64,000 nt of DNA, from assembly GCF_009792895.1 (NCBI RefSeq), contig NZ_WSSC01000004.1, positions 372,001-436,000 of the forward strand, given 5' to 3'. The translations under genes were made by a program, and so were the position numbers. The stretch is from Pigmentibacter ruber. GTDB taxonomy: Bacteria; Bdellovibrionota_B; Oligoflexia; Silvanigrellales; Silvanigrellaceae. This document shows, piece after piece, positions 18,570 to 27,746 of the stretch; positions within the stretch are counted from its first letter, which is position 1; every line of letters starts with the position of its first letter. The notes under the pieces are model-generated. The model saw nothing but the letters and a program-made list of their open reading frames with translations. It made no database searches and was not told where the DNA came from.

Positions 18570-19942
18570 GTAGAATCTTAGTTATTGAAGATAGCCAAAC
18601 TCAAGCTTTAAAAATTCAATTTATCCTTGAAGATGCTGGTTTTGAAGTTGAAGTTGCTACCAATGGAAAACAAGGCTTAGCACTATTTGCTTCAAAAGAT
18701 TTTGATGTCGTTATTAGCGATATTATTATGCCTAACTTAACAGGATATGAAGTATGTAAACAAATTAAAATGGATACTAAAAAGTCAAAAACACCTGTTA
18801 TTCTTCTTACAACTTTAAGCGACCCTATGGAAGTTATTCATGCTTTAGAATGTGGGGCTGATAATTTTATTACCAAACCTTATCAAGATGAATTACTTAT
18901 AAAAAGAATTAAGGATGTTTTACTTTCAAAAGAATCTAAATTAAATAGTACTAATGAAAATTTTGAATTAGCTAGATTTTTAGATAAAGAAATTATGATT
19001 CCTATTAATAAAGGACAAATATTAGGTCTTTTGCTTTCCACATTTGAAGATATTGTAAGAACAAATAATGAATTGCAAGAAAATAAAGCTGAATTAGAAT
19101 ATAAAAATAGAGAAATAGAAAAAATAAATTTAAGATTAGAAGTAGAAATGAAAGCAGCGCAACAAGCATTGCGTGGTTTATTTCCTAAAGTAGAATATGT
19201 CGAAAACTTTATAACTCATCCCATAAAAATTGCTTTATTTAATCAAAGTGCGAGTGAAGTTGGTGGGGATTGGTGTGGATTTTACAATATTGGAAAATAT
19301 AAATTAGTCTTAATTGGGGATGTAACTGGCCATGGTGCAGGTAGTGCAGTCGTTGCTGCTTCTGTTTCAGGATATTTTGAATCTTTAGCCAATAGTAAAC
19401 TATCAGAAGAAATAGATTTAATTACCCTATATAAAAATCTGAGCCAATTTATAAAAAAAATTGGTAATGATGAATTTTGTATGACAATGGCTATGCTATT
19501 ATTTGATGAAGACATGAATAATTACTATTACTTAAATGCGGGACACAATCATCCATTTATCGTTTCTTATAAAGATACAAATAACATAGAAATTAAAAAA
19601 GCATTACTAAGTGGACATATCCTAGGGCATGTTCCTGATGAAAATTCAAAAAATCAAGATGAAATTCAAATTAATAAATTTGAATTCAAAAATGATTCAA
19701 TGCTGATATTATATACAGATGGTTTGACTGAAAATGCTAATAAATTAGGTGAACAATACGACGAAAATCGCTTAAAGAAATTCTTTCAAAAAAATAATTT
19801 TAAATTTACAAATCCATTGGTTATTATAAATAAAGTAATAGATGAAATATATAATTTTTACGATGGTTACCCTATCCAAGATGACATTACATTAATTCTT
19901 ATTAAAAAAGGTGCAAAAAGTATTATTGAAGAAGAAAATTAA
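18566..19942 (+). CDS. Response regulator with SpoIIE-type PP2C phosphatase output
   Basis: 458 residues. The receiver (1-120) has phospho-acceptor D52 in VVISDIIMPNLTG. A coiled-coil region follows (about 165-205, ending IEKINLRLEVEMKAAQQALRG). The SpoIIE/PP2C domain (about 225-455) has GGDWCGFY, LIGDVTGHGAGS, YYLNAGHNHP and LILYTDGLTEN, with the metal-binding aspartates in place. Such RsbU-like proteins dephosphorylate a serine-phosphorylated partner, often an STAS anti-anti-sigma factor; none is encoded here. It overlaps cheB by 4 bases and closes the chemotaxis operon. Confidence 0.9.
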   Translation: MSRILVIEDSQTQALKIQFILEDAGFEVEVATNGKQGLALFASKDFDVVISDIIMPNLTGYEVCKQIKMDTKKSKTPVILLTTLSDPMEVIHALECGADNFITKPYQDELLIKRIKDVLLSKESKLNSTNENFELARFLDKEIMIPINKGQILGLLLSTFEDIVRTNNELQENKAELEYKNREIEKINLRLEVEMKAAQQALRGLFPKVEYVENFITHPIKIALFNQSASEVGGDWCGFYNIGKYKLVLIGDVTGHGAGSAVVAASVSGYFESLANSKLSEEIDLITLYKNLSQFIKKIGNDEFCMTMAMLLFDEDMNNYYYLNAGHNHPFIVSYKDTNNIEIKKALLSGHILGHVPDENSKNQDEIQINKFEFKNDSMLILYTDGLTENANKLGEQYDENRLKKFFQKNNFKFTNPLVIINKVIDEIYNFYDGYPIQDDITLILIKKGAKSIIEEEN

Positions 19943-20033
19943 AAATTAATTTTTAACAGGAAATAAACTTTTTCCAATTTTAGCATTCAAAATGCGTTGT
20001 AAAAATTTTCAAAATATATCTTAACTTTATTTA

Positions 20034-21362
20034 TTATAAGAAATATAAACACATTATTGCAAATATTGTGTAGGGAAGAGAGCCTAAAAAAAGTTTTAAT
20101 GGACTTATACCATCTTCTCCAAGTGTTTTATTCAAAATACCATACCCAATTGGGTTAGGAGCATTTGCAATAACTGTCAAACCACCTCCAGCTACAGCTC
20201 CAGCTACTAGGGAAAACTTCATTGCATCGGACAAATTAGGAACAAGTGTCCCTAAATAAGTTAACGCAGCATTATCAGTCACTGCCGTTAAAGCAGTGGC
20301 TCCAATAAACATAGAAACTGGCTCAAGCATATTTACAATAGGAACCAACCACCACTGCTGTAAAGCTCCTAAAGTAACTAATCCACCTAAAAAGAATCCA
20401 ACCAACAAACTCTCTCTAATTTTTAAAGGCTCTTGATATTCTTTTGTTACCTCATACCAACCAATATATAGTAAAAATAAAGGAACCAAGAAAGAGATAT
20501 ATTTATGATAAATAATGCATAAGACTAAGAAAAAGATATTTACTAAAATAATCCAATAAGGAGACTTTTCTTTTTCTTCTAGTTGAACTTGCTTTTTATC
20601 CAATGCTTTAATTTCGTTTCGATAAATAAATGCTGTAACTATTGTACTTATAACTACAGCAAACATGGACTTCCAACCAAAATTAGTAAACATAAAGGCC
20701 GCATCCCATTTCCAAGTACTAGCTACTATCAAAACAGGGGGGGCGGCGAAATGAGTTAAAGTACCGCCTATTGATATATTTACAAATAGTAATCCAAGCA
20801 TTGAATACTTAAACTTCAAATTGTCCGATTTAGAAAAAAAGTGCTCATATAGCAACATAGCACAAACAGTCATTGCTACTGGCTCTGTAATAAAAGAGCC
20901 TGATAAAGAACCAAAAATTAAAATACAACAAAAAAAAGCTATTTTTTGATTTATGAAAAATATCTTTCCAAAAAAAATAGATAAGTAAGTAATACCCCTA
21001 TCCGCTAAATTCATTACAGGTTTTGTTGCTGACATACACATGATTGTAAAAACAAAAACTGTTTCTTTAAAATCCAGTTGGTTTAAAAAACTGATTGTTG
21101 AAGACATTCCTAAGACAATGGAAAGAAATGCAATAAAGATAAAAGCCCAAAATCCAAAAACAACCTCTACTTCACCTAAAAAGTGTAGCAATTTTTCAGG
21201 CATAGAACCTTTTTTAAATTTATGCGATAACGCATTAATTTTACTTGTGCAAAATGTATGAATAACCGCCGCTGTGAAAATGAAAGTGGCTGTATATGTT
21301 ATCGTTTTATTTTGTAATAAGTCGTTCATAAATACTAAATTATCTGAACAATTTGTAGCCAT
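20034..21362 (-). CDS. Putative Na+/H+ antiporter of the ion-transporter (NhaD/ArsB-like) superfamily
   Basis: Inner-membrane transporter of 442 residues with about 11-13 predicted membrane segments. Signature stretches are EPVAMTVCAMLL, GGTLTHFAAPPVLIVAS, ALTAVTDNAALTYLGTLVP and GGGLTVIANAPNPIGYGIL. The paired T-D-N and N-A-P-N motifs in re-entrant loops are typical of NhaD and other IT-superfamily antiporters. ATG 21362 follows AAGGAAAG; a frame extending to 21389 is less likely. It diverges from the HAD gene at 21443. The ion specificity is inferred, not visible. Confidence 0.75.
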   Translation of the reverse strand: MATNCSDNLVFMNDLLQNKTITYTATFIFTAAVIHTFCTSKINALSHKFKKGSMPEKLLHFLGEVEVVFGFWAFIFIAFLSIVLGMSSTISFLNQLDFKETVFVFTIMCMSATKPVMNLADRGITYLSIFFGKIFFINQKIAFFCCILIFGSLSGSFITEPVAMTVCAMLLYEHFFSKSDNLKFKYSMLGLLFVNISIGGTLTHFAAPPVLIVASTWKWDAAFMFTNFGWKSMFAVVISTIVTAFIYRNEIKALDKKQVQLEEKEKSPYWIILVNIFFLVLCIIYHKYISFLVPLFLLYIGWYEVTKEYQEPLKIRESLLVGFFLGGLVTLGALQQWWLVPIVNMLEPVSMFIGATALTAVTDNAALTYLGTLVPNLSDAMKFSLVAGAVAGGGLTVIANAPNPIGYGILNKTLGEDGISPLKLFLGSLPYTIFAIMCLYFL

Positions 21363-21442
21363 TAGAAAACTTTCCTTGCTTCTTAACAAGAGCTTTGCAA
21401 TATTCTAGCTTTCATTGTGTTATTGGTATGAAAGGCCTAAAA

Positions 21443-22156
21443 ATGAAATACTCTTTAATATTTTTTGACGCTGATGATACTCTTTTTGACTTTAACAAGT
21501 CTCAGAAAATTGCTTTTAAAGAGGCAATTACTCATTTTAATATAAATTACCATCAGGATCTTTTATATTTTGAGTATCAAAAATTGAACAAAGAATTATG
21601 GACGTTATTGGAAAAAGGCGACATCAATGCCAATGACTTGAAAATTCTACGGTTTCAAAAATTATTTGAAACTCATCAAATTCAACAAGATCCAAAAATC
21701 TTTGCAGATTTTTATATCGAAAAAATTTCCAAAAGTACACATACCATCCCTTATGCGGAGCAGTTATGCCATATCATTCATGCAAATAATATTGAAATAG
21801 GAATTATCACGAATGGTTTTACAGATACCCAAAAGCCGCGTCTACAGGCATCGAGTTTAAGCAAATATTTTAAATCTGTTACTATCTCTGAAGAAGTGGG
21901 GGTAAGAAAACCACAAGCTGAAATATTTCATTTAGCTTTAACTAAGCATTCACATATACCTAAAGAAAAAGTGTTAATGGTTGGGGATAATTTAGAGGCT
22001 GATATCCATGGTGCAAAAAATGCAGGGCTCGACACTTGTTGGTTGCATAGAACCGGTCTCAAAACTAAACAAAATGCTAATACAAATTATATTATAACTG
22101 AGCTAAAGCAATTGATAAAAATTTTAGAAATAAACCTTAATCGTCCCAATTTTTAA
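21443..22156 (+). CDS. HAD-superfamily hydrolase, YjjG-like pyrimidine 5'-nucleotidase family
   Basis: Cytoplasmic phosphatase, 237 residues. Motif I is FFDADDTLFDF near the N-terminus, motif II IGIITNGFTDTQ, motif III the Lys in VRKPQAEIFHLAL, and motif IV VMVGDNLEADIHGAKNAG. The alpha-helical cap and DADDTLFDF start fit the YjjG/YfnB family (nucleotidase, house-cleaning of odd nucleotides). The chosen ATG has AAAGG ten bases upstream; the longest frame starts at 21395. Its 3' end overlaps the convergent solute-binding gene by 20 bases. Confidence 0.82.
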   Translation: MKYSLIFFDADDTLFDFNKSQKIAFKEAITHFNINYHQDLLYFEYQKLNKELWTLLEKGDINANDLKILRFQKLFETHQIQQDPKIFADFYIEKISKSTHTIPYAEQLCHIIHANNIEIGIITNGFTDTQKPRLQASSLSKYFKSVTISEEVGVRKPQAEIFHLALTKHSHIPKEKVLMVGDNLEADIHGAKNAGLDTCWLHRTGLKTKQNANTNYIITELKQLIKILEINLNRPNF

Positions 22157-22904
22157 TTTGCTCAGTTAAATTAATTTTCTTTTCAAGCAATAAATATTTA
22201 ATTAATTTATTCAACTTATCTCTATCTGATATATCTAACTTCTTAGAAAATCCAAAATAAATTGCGGAGTATTCCCCTGGTATTTCAACTAGCTTTATTT
22301 TATCACTAATTTTATTTTTTCTTGCTAAATAAATAAAAACATGAGAACTATATCCATGAATTAAATCAACTCTTTTCCCCAAAAGTTTTAATATTAACAA
22401 ATATATAGATTCAGTAGAAGCAGAAGTTTCAAATTTTAATTTACTTTTATTTTCCAATAAAAAATTACTAATAGCAGCATCTTGTTTTATTCCAATTGTT
22501 AAATTTTCAAGTTGTTTCACAGATGTTATTTTATTTAATTTAAAATCACTTCTTGCAATTAAGTAAGGCTTATCTTTCATGAAAGGAATTTCACTATTAA
22601 TAACATACTCATTTTCTAATTGCTTAGCAGACATGGCCATCATTTGAATATGGCCTAGTTTTATTTCATGGCTCATTCTTGTATGATTAAATTTTTCAAA
22701 CACAAATTGGTAGTCACTTATACTTTCAATTGTTCGAATAAAATCATACAGAGGACCAACTAATTGCTGGCGATCATTTTCATATATAAAAGTAGGAGCA
22801 ACAAAGTAACCAATTGTTATAATTTTCTTTTCTTTTGCAAATCCATACCCATTTATTAAAAAGGAAATTGTCAGAAAAAAATTTATTAAATATTTAAAAG
22901 ACAT
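22137..22904 (-). CDS. Periplasmic solute-binding protein, amino-acid family 3 fold
   Basis: 255 residues with a signal peptide (MSFKYLINFFLTISFLINGYGFA). The mature part reads ITIGYFVAPTFIYENDRQQLVGPLYDFIRTI, the N-terminal lobe pattern of SBP_bac_3 proteins. Later come SVKQLENLTIGIKQDAA and RVDLIHGYSSHVFIYLA, the hinge and second-lobe pattern. No permease or ATPase is adjacent, so it may be an orphan binding protein or a secreted sensor-like relative. The ATG has AAGGATTGGCA upstream. It overlaps the convergent HAD gene at the 3' end. Confidence 0.72.
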   Translation of the reverse strand: MSFKYLINFFLTISFLINGYGFAKEKKIITIGYFVAPTFIYENDRQQLVGPLYDFIRTIESISDYQFVFEKFNHTRMSHEIKLGHIQMMAMSAKQLENEYVINSEIPFMKDKPYLIARSDFKLNKITSVKQLENLTIGIKQDAAISNFLLENKSKLKFETSASTESIYLLILKLLGKRVDLIHGYSSHVFIYLARKNKISDKIKLVEIPGEYSAIYFGFSKKLDISDRDKLNKLIKYLLLEKKINLTEQIKNWDD

Positions 22905-22976
22905 TGCCAATCCTTAAAATAAAGTACGTTATATTTATTTTTGCCAACTCTTTTAATTTTAAACCAATTTTAAAAT

Positions 22977-23007
22977 AAAAAAAGACCTATCAAAGTATTG
23001 ATAAGCC
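22977..23007 (-). terminator. Rho-independent terminator of fabF
   Basis: On the minus strand a ~10-bp stem with two G-T pairs (arms 22998-23007 and 22984-22993, 4-base loop) is followed by seven T (complement at 22977-22983). It lies about 25 bases after the fabF stop. Confidence 0.7.
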
Positions 23008-23031
23008 CATTTTTCTCTTAAATTAAAAAAT

Positions 23032-24273
23032 TTATGGAATAAATTTCTTGAAAGCTAAAGAAACATTTGTTCCACCAAACCCAAATGAATTAGATAAAAC
23101 AGCATTTAATTGACGTTGCTCAGATTTATTTGGAGTGTAATTTAAATCGCATTGTTCGTCTGGATTTTCATAATTTATAGTAGGAGGAATCATTCCAGTT
23201 TTTAAAGCCATTACAGAAAATACTGCTTCAATTCCACCAGCAGCTCCTAGCAAGTGTCCAGTCATACTTTTTGTTGAACTAACATTTAGTTTATAAGCAT
23301 GTTCTTTAAATACAGTTTTAATTGCTTGAGTTTCACATAAATCATTTAATTCAGTAGATGTCCCATGCGCATTAATATATCCAATTTCTTCAGGTTTCAA
23401 TCCTGCAGTATGCAAAGCTTGCTGCATTGCTCTCGCACCACCTTCTCCCTCTGGAGCTGGTGAAGTAAAATGAAAAGCATCACCAGATGCACCAAAACCC
23501 GCAAATTCACAAATTATATTTGCACCTCTAGCTTTAGCGGAATCATAATCTTCAAGAATTAAAATTCCCGATCCTTCACCCATTACAAAGCCACTTCTTT
23601 CCTTATCAAAAGGCCTTGAAGCTTTAACAGGCTCATCTGAATGCGCACTACAAAGCGCTTTCATCTGCCCAAAGCCTGCGTAAGCAATCAAGCTTAAAGC
23701 AGATTCAGCACCCCCACAGATCATAGCTTTTGCTCTTCCTGTTTGAATATACATTAATGCATCTGCAATTGAATGAGCTCCGCTTGAGCAAGCAGTTGCC
23801 ATACAAACATTTGGCCCTTTGGCACCTGTTTCAGATGAAACGACACCAGCAGCCATATTTCCTATAAAACCTGGAATGGTGAATGGAGAAACTCTTCTAA
23901 TACCTTTTGTTCTTGCAATAAAAGATTGATCCTCTAAATATCCTAACGCACCAATACCGACTCCAATAGAAACACCAATATGATTTTGATTTTCGGGAGT
24001 AATTTCAAACTTAGCGTTTTCAAGTGCCATTTTTGCAGCCGCAACAGCCAATTGAACAAATCTTTGATTTCTCTTGACTTCTTTTTCATTCATATACTTT
24101 GTTGGCTCAAAATTTTTAACTTGTCCAGCAATAGTCACGCAGTTTTCAGGGGGTTCGAACATAGTCAATTTCCCAATACCGCTTTTGCCCGCTATAATAT
24201 TATCCCAACATTCCTCTAGATTATTTCCAACAGGACAGACTATACCAAGGCCTGTAACAACAACTCGTTTCAT
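23032..24273 (-). CDS. fabF: 3-oxoacyl-ACP synthase II
   Basis: Condensing enzyme that elongates acyl-ACP with malonyl-ACP in fatty acid synthesis; 413 residues, the normal length. The Cys-His-His triad is C162 in MATACSSGAHS, H303 in NAHGTSTELND and H340 in SMTGHLLGAAGG. The N-terminus RVVVTGLGIVCPVG and the C-terminal NSFGFGGTNVSL are typical. GAGGAGAGGATG precedes the ATG. It is not next to acpP or fabG; a terminator follows it, so it is probably monocistronic. Confidence 0.95.
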   Translation of the reverse strand: MKRVVVTGLGIVCPVGNNLEECWDNIIAGKSGIGKLTMFEPPENCVTIAGQVKNFEPTKYMNEKEVKRNQRFVQLAVAAAKMALENAKFEITPENQNHIGVSIGVGIGALGYLEDQSFIARTKGIRRVSPFTIPGFIGNMAAGVVSSETGAKGPNVCMATACSSGAHSIADALMYIQTGRAKAMICGGAESALSLIAYAGFGQMKALCSAHSDEPVKASRPFDKERSGFVMGEGSGILILEDYDSAKARGANIICEFAGFGASGDAFHFTSPAPEGEGGARAMQQALHTAGLKPEEIGYINAHGTSTELNDLCETQAIKTVFKEHAYKLNVSSTKSMTGHLLGAAGGIEAVFSVMALKTGMIPPTINYENPDEQCDLNYTPNKSEQRQLNAVLSNSFGFGGTNVSLAFKKFIP

Positions 24274-24604
24274 TTAGTTCATCCTCTCCTCGTAAACAAA
24301 ATTCAACAAAAAGTATTTAACCTGTAACAGAATCTATGTCTACATATGCCAAATTAAAAGGCATTGAAAATACTTTCATATGGGCTATAAAAAAATAGCA
24401 CAAATCTTTCCGTAAGTAATACACGTTTGTTATAGCTCGCAACTACAAGTTTAGAAATTTATCTTTTTCTTTAATTCTCAAACTAGCCCAAAAAAAAGTT
24501 TCATGCTACCTATGCAATTTCACAGAGCAGTTAAAATAGCTATGTGAAGCTCAATTATTATGAGCTTATACCTTTGCTCATTTCATTAAGTAAGGAGTGC
24601 GAAG
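24274..24604. other. Divergent promoter region between fabF and a HAD gene
   Basis: About 330 bases with no open frame. It must hold promoters for both directions. An imperfect hairpin (TTCACAGAGC at 24519-24528 against GCTATGTGAA at 24539-24548) and a short ATGAGC/GCTCAT repeat nearer the plus-strand gene were seen. AAGGAG at 24592-24597 is the ribosome-binding site of the gene at 24605. Confidence 0.4.
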
Positions 24605-25276
24605 TTGAATTTTCTAAGAAATACAATACTTAGCAAAAAAGCAATACTTTGGGATTTCGACGGATGCCTTTGTGATTCTGAAAAAGTACACTACTTAGCT
24701 TATGCAAAAGCTTTTCAAATATGCAATCATCAACTTAACGAAAACGATTACTTTGAAACTTTCACACATACTGGTGGTGGAGTGGCTAAAGAAATTGAAA
24801 TGTATCACTTAACTTGTGACCCAGAAGCCATTCGCAAAGAAAAAGCAAAAATATATTGGGAGCTTATTTTAGATAAAAAGGCACAATTTTATAAAGAAAT
24901 TCCAAAAATCTTACAAATAGCCACTCAAAATAAAGTGATAAATGCAATAGCTAGCAACAGCCCAGCAAAAGAAATTGAACTCATAATCTCTCAATATACA
25001 GATGGAAATCTTCCTATCGATAAAATAATAGGGCTTGAAACAGGTATGAAGAAAAAACCAGCTCCTGACTTATATTTAAAAGCCTTAAAAGATTTAAATT
25101 TATCACCTAAAGAAGTCATCGTATTTGAAGATTCCGAGAGAGGCCTCATTGCAGCAAAAGAAGCTGGTTGTGAAGCAATATGGATAAAAACGGAATTAAA
25201 TGATAGGTTCACTACAGATGCACCTTACATCTCTCGCATGACTCATCAAGAACTCTTAGAAATATTAACTCATTAA
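24605..25276 (+). CDS. HAD-superfamily hydrolase, beta-phosphoglucomutase-like
   Basis: 223 residues. Motif I is AILWDFDGCLCDSEKVHYLAY, motif II NAIASNSPAKEIEL, motif III the Lys in KKKPAPDLYLKAL and motif IV VIVFEDSERGLIAAKEAG. This is the subfamily that includes beta-phosphoglucomutase and sugar or phosphoglycolate phosphatases; the substrate is not predictable. The start is TTG, supported by AAGGAG seven bases before it, with no nearby ATG. The lipoate ligase gene follows one base after its stop, so they form an operon. Confidence 0.82.
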   Translation: MNFLRNTILSKKAILWDFDGCLCDSEKVHYLAYAKAFQICNHQLNENDYFETFTHTGGGVAKEIEMYHLTCDPEAIRKEKAKIYWELILDKKAQFYKEIPKILQIATQNKVINAIASNSPAKEIELIISQYTDGNLPIDKIIGLETGMKKKPAPDLYLKALKDLNLSPKEVIVFEDSERGLIAAKEAGCEAIWIKTELNDRFTTDAPYISRMTHQELLEILTH

Positions 25277-25277
25277 T

Positions 25278-25946
25278 ATGTGGATGGACAACTGGGTATT
25301 AAATTTACCCAATACTTTATGGCCAAAAATTGCATTCAAAAATGGACTAGAACATCCATTTTTGTTTCGTTTTTTTGAAACTAAAGCTAATGTAGTTGTC
25401 CTTTCAAGTTCAAATAAAGCTGATACTGAGGTCATTACTCAGAATTGTGCTAAACAAAATGTTCCAATCCTCCGCAGAAAGGGGGGTGGTGGAACAGTGG
25501 TACTAGGTGAAGGTTGCTTAATTTTAACTTTTGCATTTTATGCAAAAGATGTATTTAATAACCACAATTATTTCAAATTAATAAATCAACTTTGGATAAA
25601 TGCCTTAAAAGATATTGGCTGTCCTGAATTAACACAAAATGGAATAAGTGATATTTGTTACCTAGACAAAAAAATAGCAGGGACAAGTATTTTTAGAAAA
25701 AAACATTTGCTTGTGTATCAAGGAAGTTTACTTGTTCAACCAAACCTGAATTTAATTTCTGAATTACTAGCCCATCCTTCCAAAGAACCTGATTATCGTC
25801 AGGGAAGAAATCATGAAGAGTTTTTAACGACTCTAAATTTATTAGGCTGTAATTTATCTACCGAAAAATTAGCATTACACTGTCAAGAATATTTTAATAA
25901 ACATATCTGTAATTTCTTTGAAAATGATGTTTTGATAAGAGAATAA
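25278..25946 (+). CDS. Lipoate-protein ligase A family protein
   Basis: Attaches lipoate (or octanoate) to lipoyl domains of enzymes such as pyruvate dehydrogenase; 222 residues of the BPL/LplA/LipB fold. The lipoate-binding motif is RRKGGGGTVVLGEGCL (about residues 57-72). The catalytic Lys lies in GISDICYLDKKIAGTSIFRKK, followed by YQGSLLV. The C-terminal accessory domain of E. coli LplA is absent, so it could be a short LplA or an octanoyltransferase of the LipM/LipL type. No clear Shine-Dalgarno: it starts one base after the preceding stop and is probably coupled. Confidence 0.8.
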   Translation: MWMDNWVLNLPNTLWPKIAFKNGLEHPFLFRFFETKANVVVLSSSNKADTEVITQNCAKQNVPILRRKGGGGTVVLGEGCLILTFAFYAKDVFNNHNYFKLINQLWINALKDIGCPELTQNGISDICYLDKKIAGTSIFRKKHLLVYQGSLLVQPNLNLISELLAHPSKEPDYRQGRNHEEFLTTLNLLGCNLSTEKLALHCQEYFNKHICNFFENDVLIRE

Positions 25947-26092
25947 AAGTATTTAAATATATTCGTTTTAAAATAAAAAAATTTAATTTTAGTTTATTTT
26001 TTTGTAACTTAACACCAATTAACTATCTAATTTGAATCTAAAATTTTTATCAGATACTATACTCAAAATTAAAATTTACCTTGAGGTATTAT

Positions 26093-27220
26093 ATGGAAAA
26101 CTTAGACTTTACAAATTATAGAAATACTTTAGAAGAAAAATACTCAGAATTAAAAAAAAATAAAGAATTTATAACAGGCTATCCTGGAAATCAAAATTTT
26201 GATTATTCTGTTCTAAGTAAATTTTTTGAATTTGCTTTAAATAATATTGGTGATCCTTTAATACAATGTAACTTCACATTAAATACACATGAATTTGAAA
26301 GAGATGTTATCAAATTTATTGCAAATTTATATAAAAAAGAAAGTGATGTATGGGGCTATATAACAAATGGTGGCACAGAAGGAAATTTAACAGGAATTCA
26401 TATTGGACGTTCACATTATCCAACTGGTATAATATATTTCAGTTCACATAGTCATTATAGTGTTGCAAAAGCAATTGAATTAACAAGAAGCAAATCAAAG
26501 TGTATTCCTGTCTTATCAAATGGAGAAATTGATTATAATGAATTAGAGCAAAAAATATCTGAAAATAACAACGAGCCTGTTATAATCTTAGCTAATATTG
26601 GAACAACAATGACAGGTGCTATAGATAACATTCAAAAAATTAAAGAAATATTAATTAAGCAAAAAATATGTAATTACTATATTCATTGTGATGCCGCATT
26701 TCATGGACTAATTCTACCTTTTTGCAATTTACCTACACCACTAAATTTAAATGATTTTCATAGTATTTCTGTAAGTGGACATAAATTAATTGGCTCCCCA
26801 ATTCCATGTGGTGTATTTATTACACACCAGATTGTAGTTGATAAAATTAAACACTATATTGAATATATTAAAAGTGGTGATTGTACAATTTCTGGCTCAA
26901 GAAATGGTATCACTCCTTTAATTCTTTGGTGTGCTATACACCAAAAAACATATGATGAATTTAAATATATTGTTCAAGAATGTATAATTAAAGCAGAGTA
27001 TGCTAGAGATAAAATGCTCCAAAATGGAATTCATGCTTGGACAAATCAGTATTCACCAATAGTATTATTTAAAAAACCTTCTAGTGAAATGATAAAAAAA
27101 TGGAGTATAGCTCCATATGAAAATATTGCTCATATTATTACAACTCCTAATCTATCGTATGCAACAATTGATAAATTAATCGATGATTTAGTTTTATACA
27201 AAGAAAAATCAGTTGACTAG
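26093..27220 (+). CDS. hdc: PLP-dependent histidine decarboxylase
   Basis: Converts histidine to histamine and CO2; 375 residues, the length of Gram-negative group II enzymes such as that of Morganella morganii. Matching blocks from memory of that family: GYPGNQNFDYSVL, WGYITNGGTEGN, SSHSHYSVAKAIEL, ILANIGTTMTGAIDNI, YIHCDAAFHGLILPF and SVSGHKLIGSPIPCG. The PLP-binding Lys is K231 in the last block. The late SGSRNGITPL segment also fits. ATG 26093 has GAGG upstream (the longer frame begins with TTG at 26081). It is flanked by AT-rich gaps with no histidine/histamine antiporter or siderophore genes beside it. Confidence 0.85.
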   Translation: MENLDFTNYRNTLEEKYSELKKNKEFITGYPGNQNFDYSVLSKFFEFALNNIGDPLIQCNFTLNTHEFERDVIKFIANLYKKESDVWGYITNGGTEGNLTGIHIGRSHYPTGIIYFSSHSHYSVAKAIELTRSKSKCIPVLSNGEIDYNELEQKISENNNEPVIILANIGTTMTGAIDNIQKIKEILIKQKICNYYIHCDAAFHGLILPFCNLPTPLNLNDFHSISVSGHKLIGSPIPCGVFITHQIVVDKIKHYIEYIKSGDCTISGSRNGITPLILWCAIHQKTYDEFKYIVQECIIKAEYARDKMLQNGIHAWTNQYSPIVLFKKPSSEMIKKWSIAPYENIAHIITTPNLSYATIDKLIDDLVLYKEKSVD

Positions 27221-27308
27221 TTCAAAAAAAATATATAAATCTATTAACGCAATAATTAAAATTATACCTTATTTTTATTGCAATAATAAATTTATATTTG
27301 GAGAATAA

Positions 27309-27740
27309 ATGAAAAATTTAGGAAAATATCTATTTTCATGTTCTTTTTTTATTATGTTACCTTTTAGTTCCTATGCCAATTGCAAACTACCTGACACACT
27401 TGCAAATAAAAGTATTATATCAAGAGTTTCTCAACTTTTTACTAAAGAAAATCCCTTAGCTGGCGAATTAATGAAACTTAGCTTTAATAAAGATGGAACG
27501 TATATAAATAATTATCTTACTAGTGAAAAAAAATACTCCGGTAAATATATTTATAAAAAAGTAACTGAATCAGTTGCATTTTATTCCGCTGAAGAGGAAT
27601 TTGAAAATAAAATAACAAAGTATGAGGTTTGGTTACATTGTACTAATAATGTTTCAGGAAAATACATATATAGACAAGAAGAAGGCGCTATCGCTCCCCA
27701 AGTGCGTTCTAATGTTGGAGAGTATTTTTTTGATAGATAA
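27309..27740 (+). CDS. Small secreted protein, unknown function
   Basis: 143 residues with a signal peptide (MKNLGKYLFSCSFFIMLPFSSYA, cleaved near residue 23). The mature domain begins NCKLPDTLANKSI and contains LMKLSFNKDGTYINNYL and KKYSGKYIYKKVTE, a beta-rich lipocalin-like pattern. Two Cys (NCKL and LHCTNN) could pair. TTTGGAG precedes the ATG. It stands alone downstream of hdc and converges with prmC. No family recognised. Confidence 0.68.
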   Translation: MKNLGKYLFSCSFFIMLPFSSYANCKLPDTLANKSIISRVSQLFTKENPLAGELMKLSFNKDGTYINNYLTSEKKYSGKYIYKKVTESVAFYSAEEEFENKITKYEVWLHCTNNVSGKYIYRQEEGAIAPQVRSNVGEYFFDR

Positions 27741-27746
27741 TAGCAT

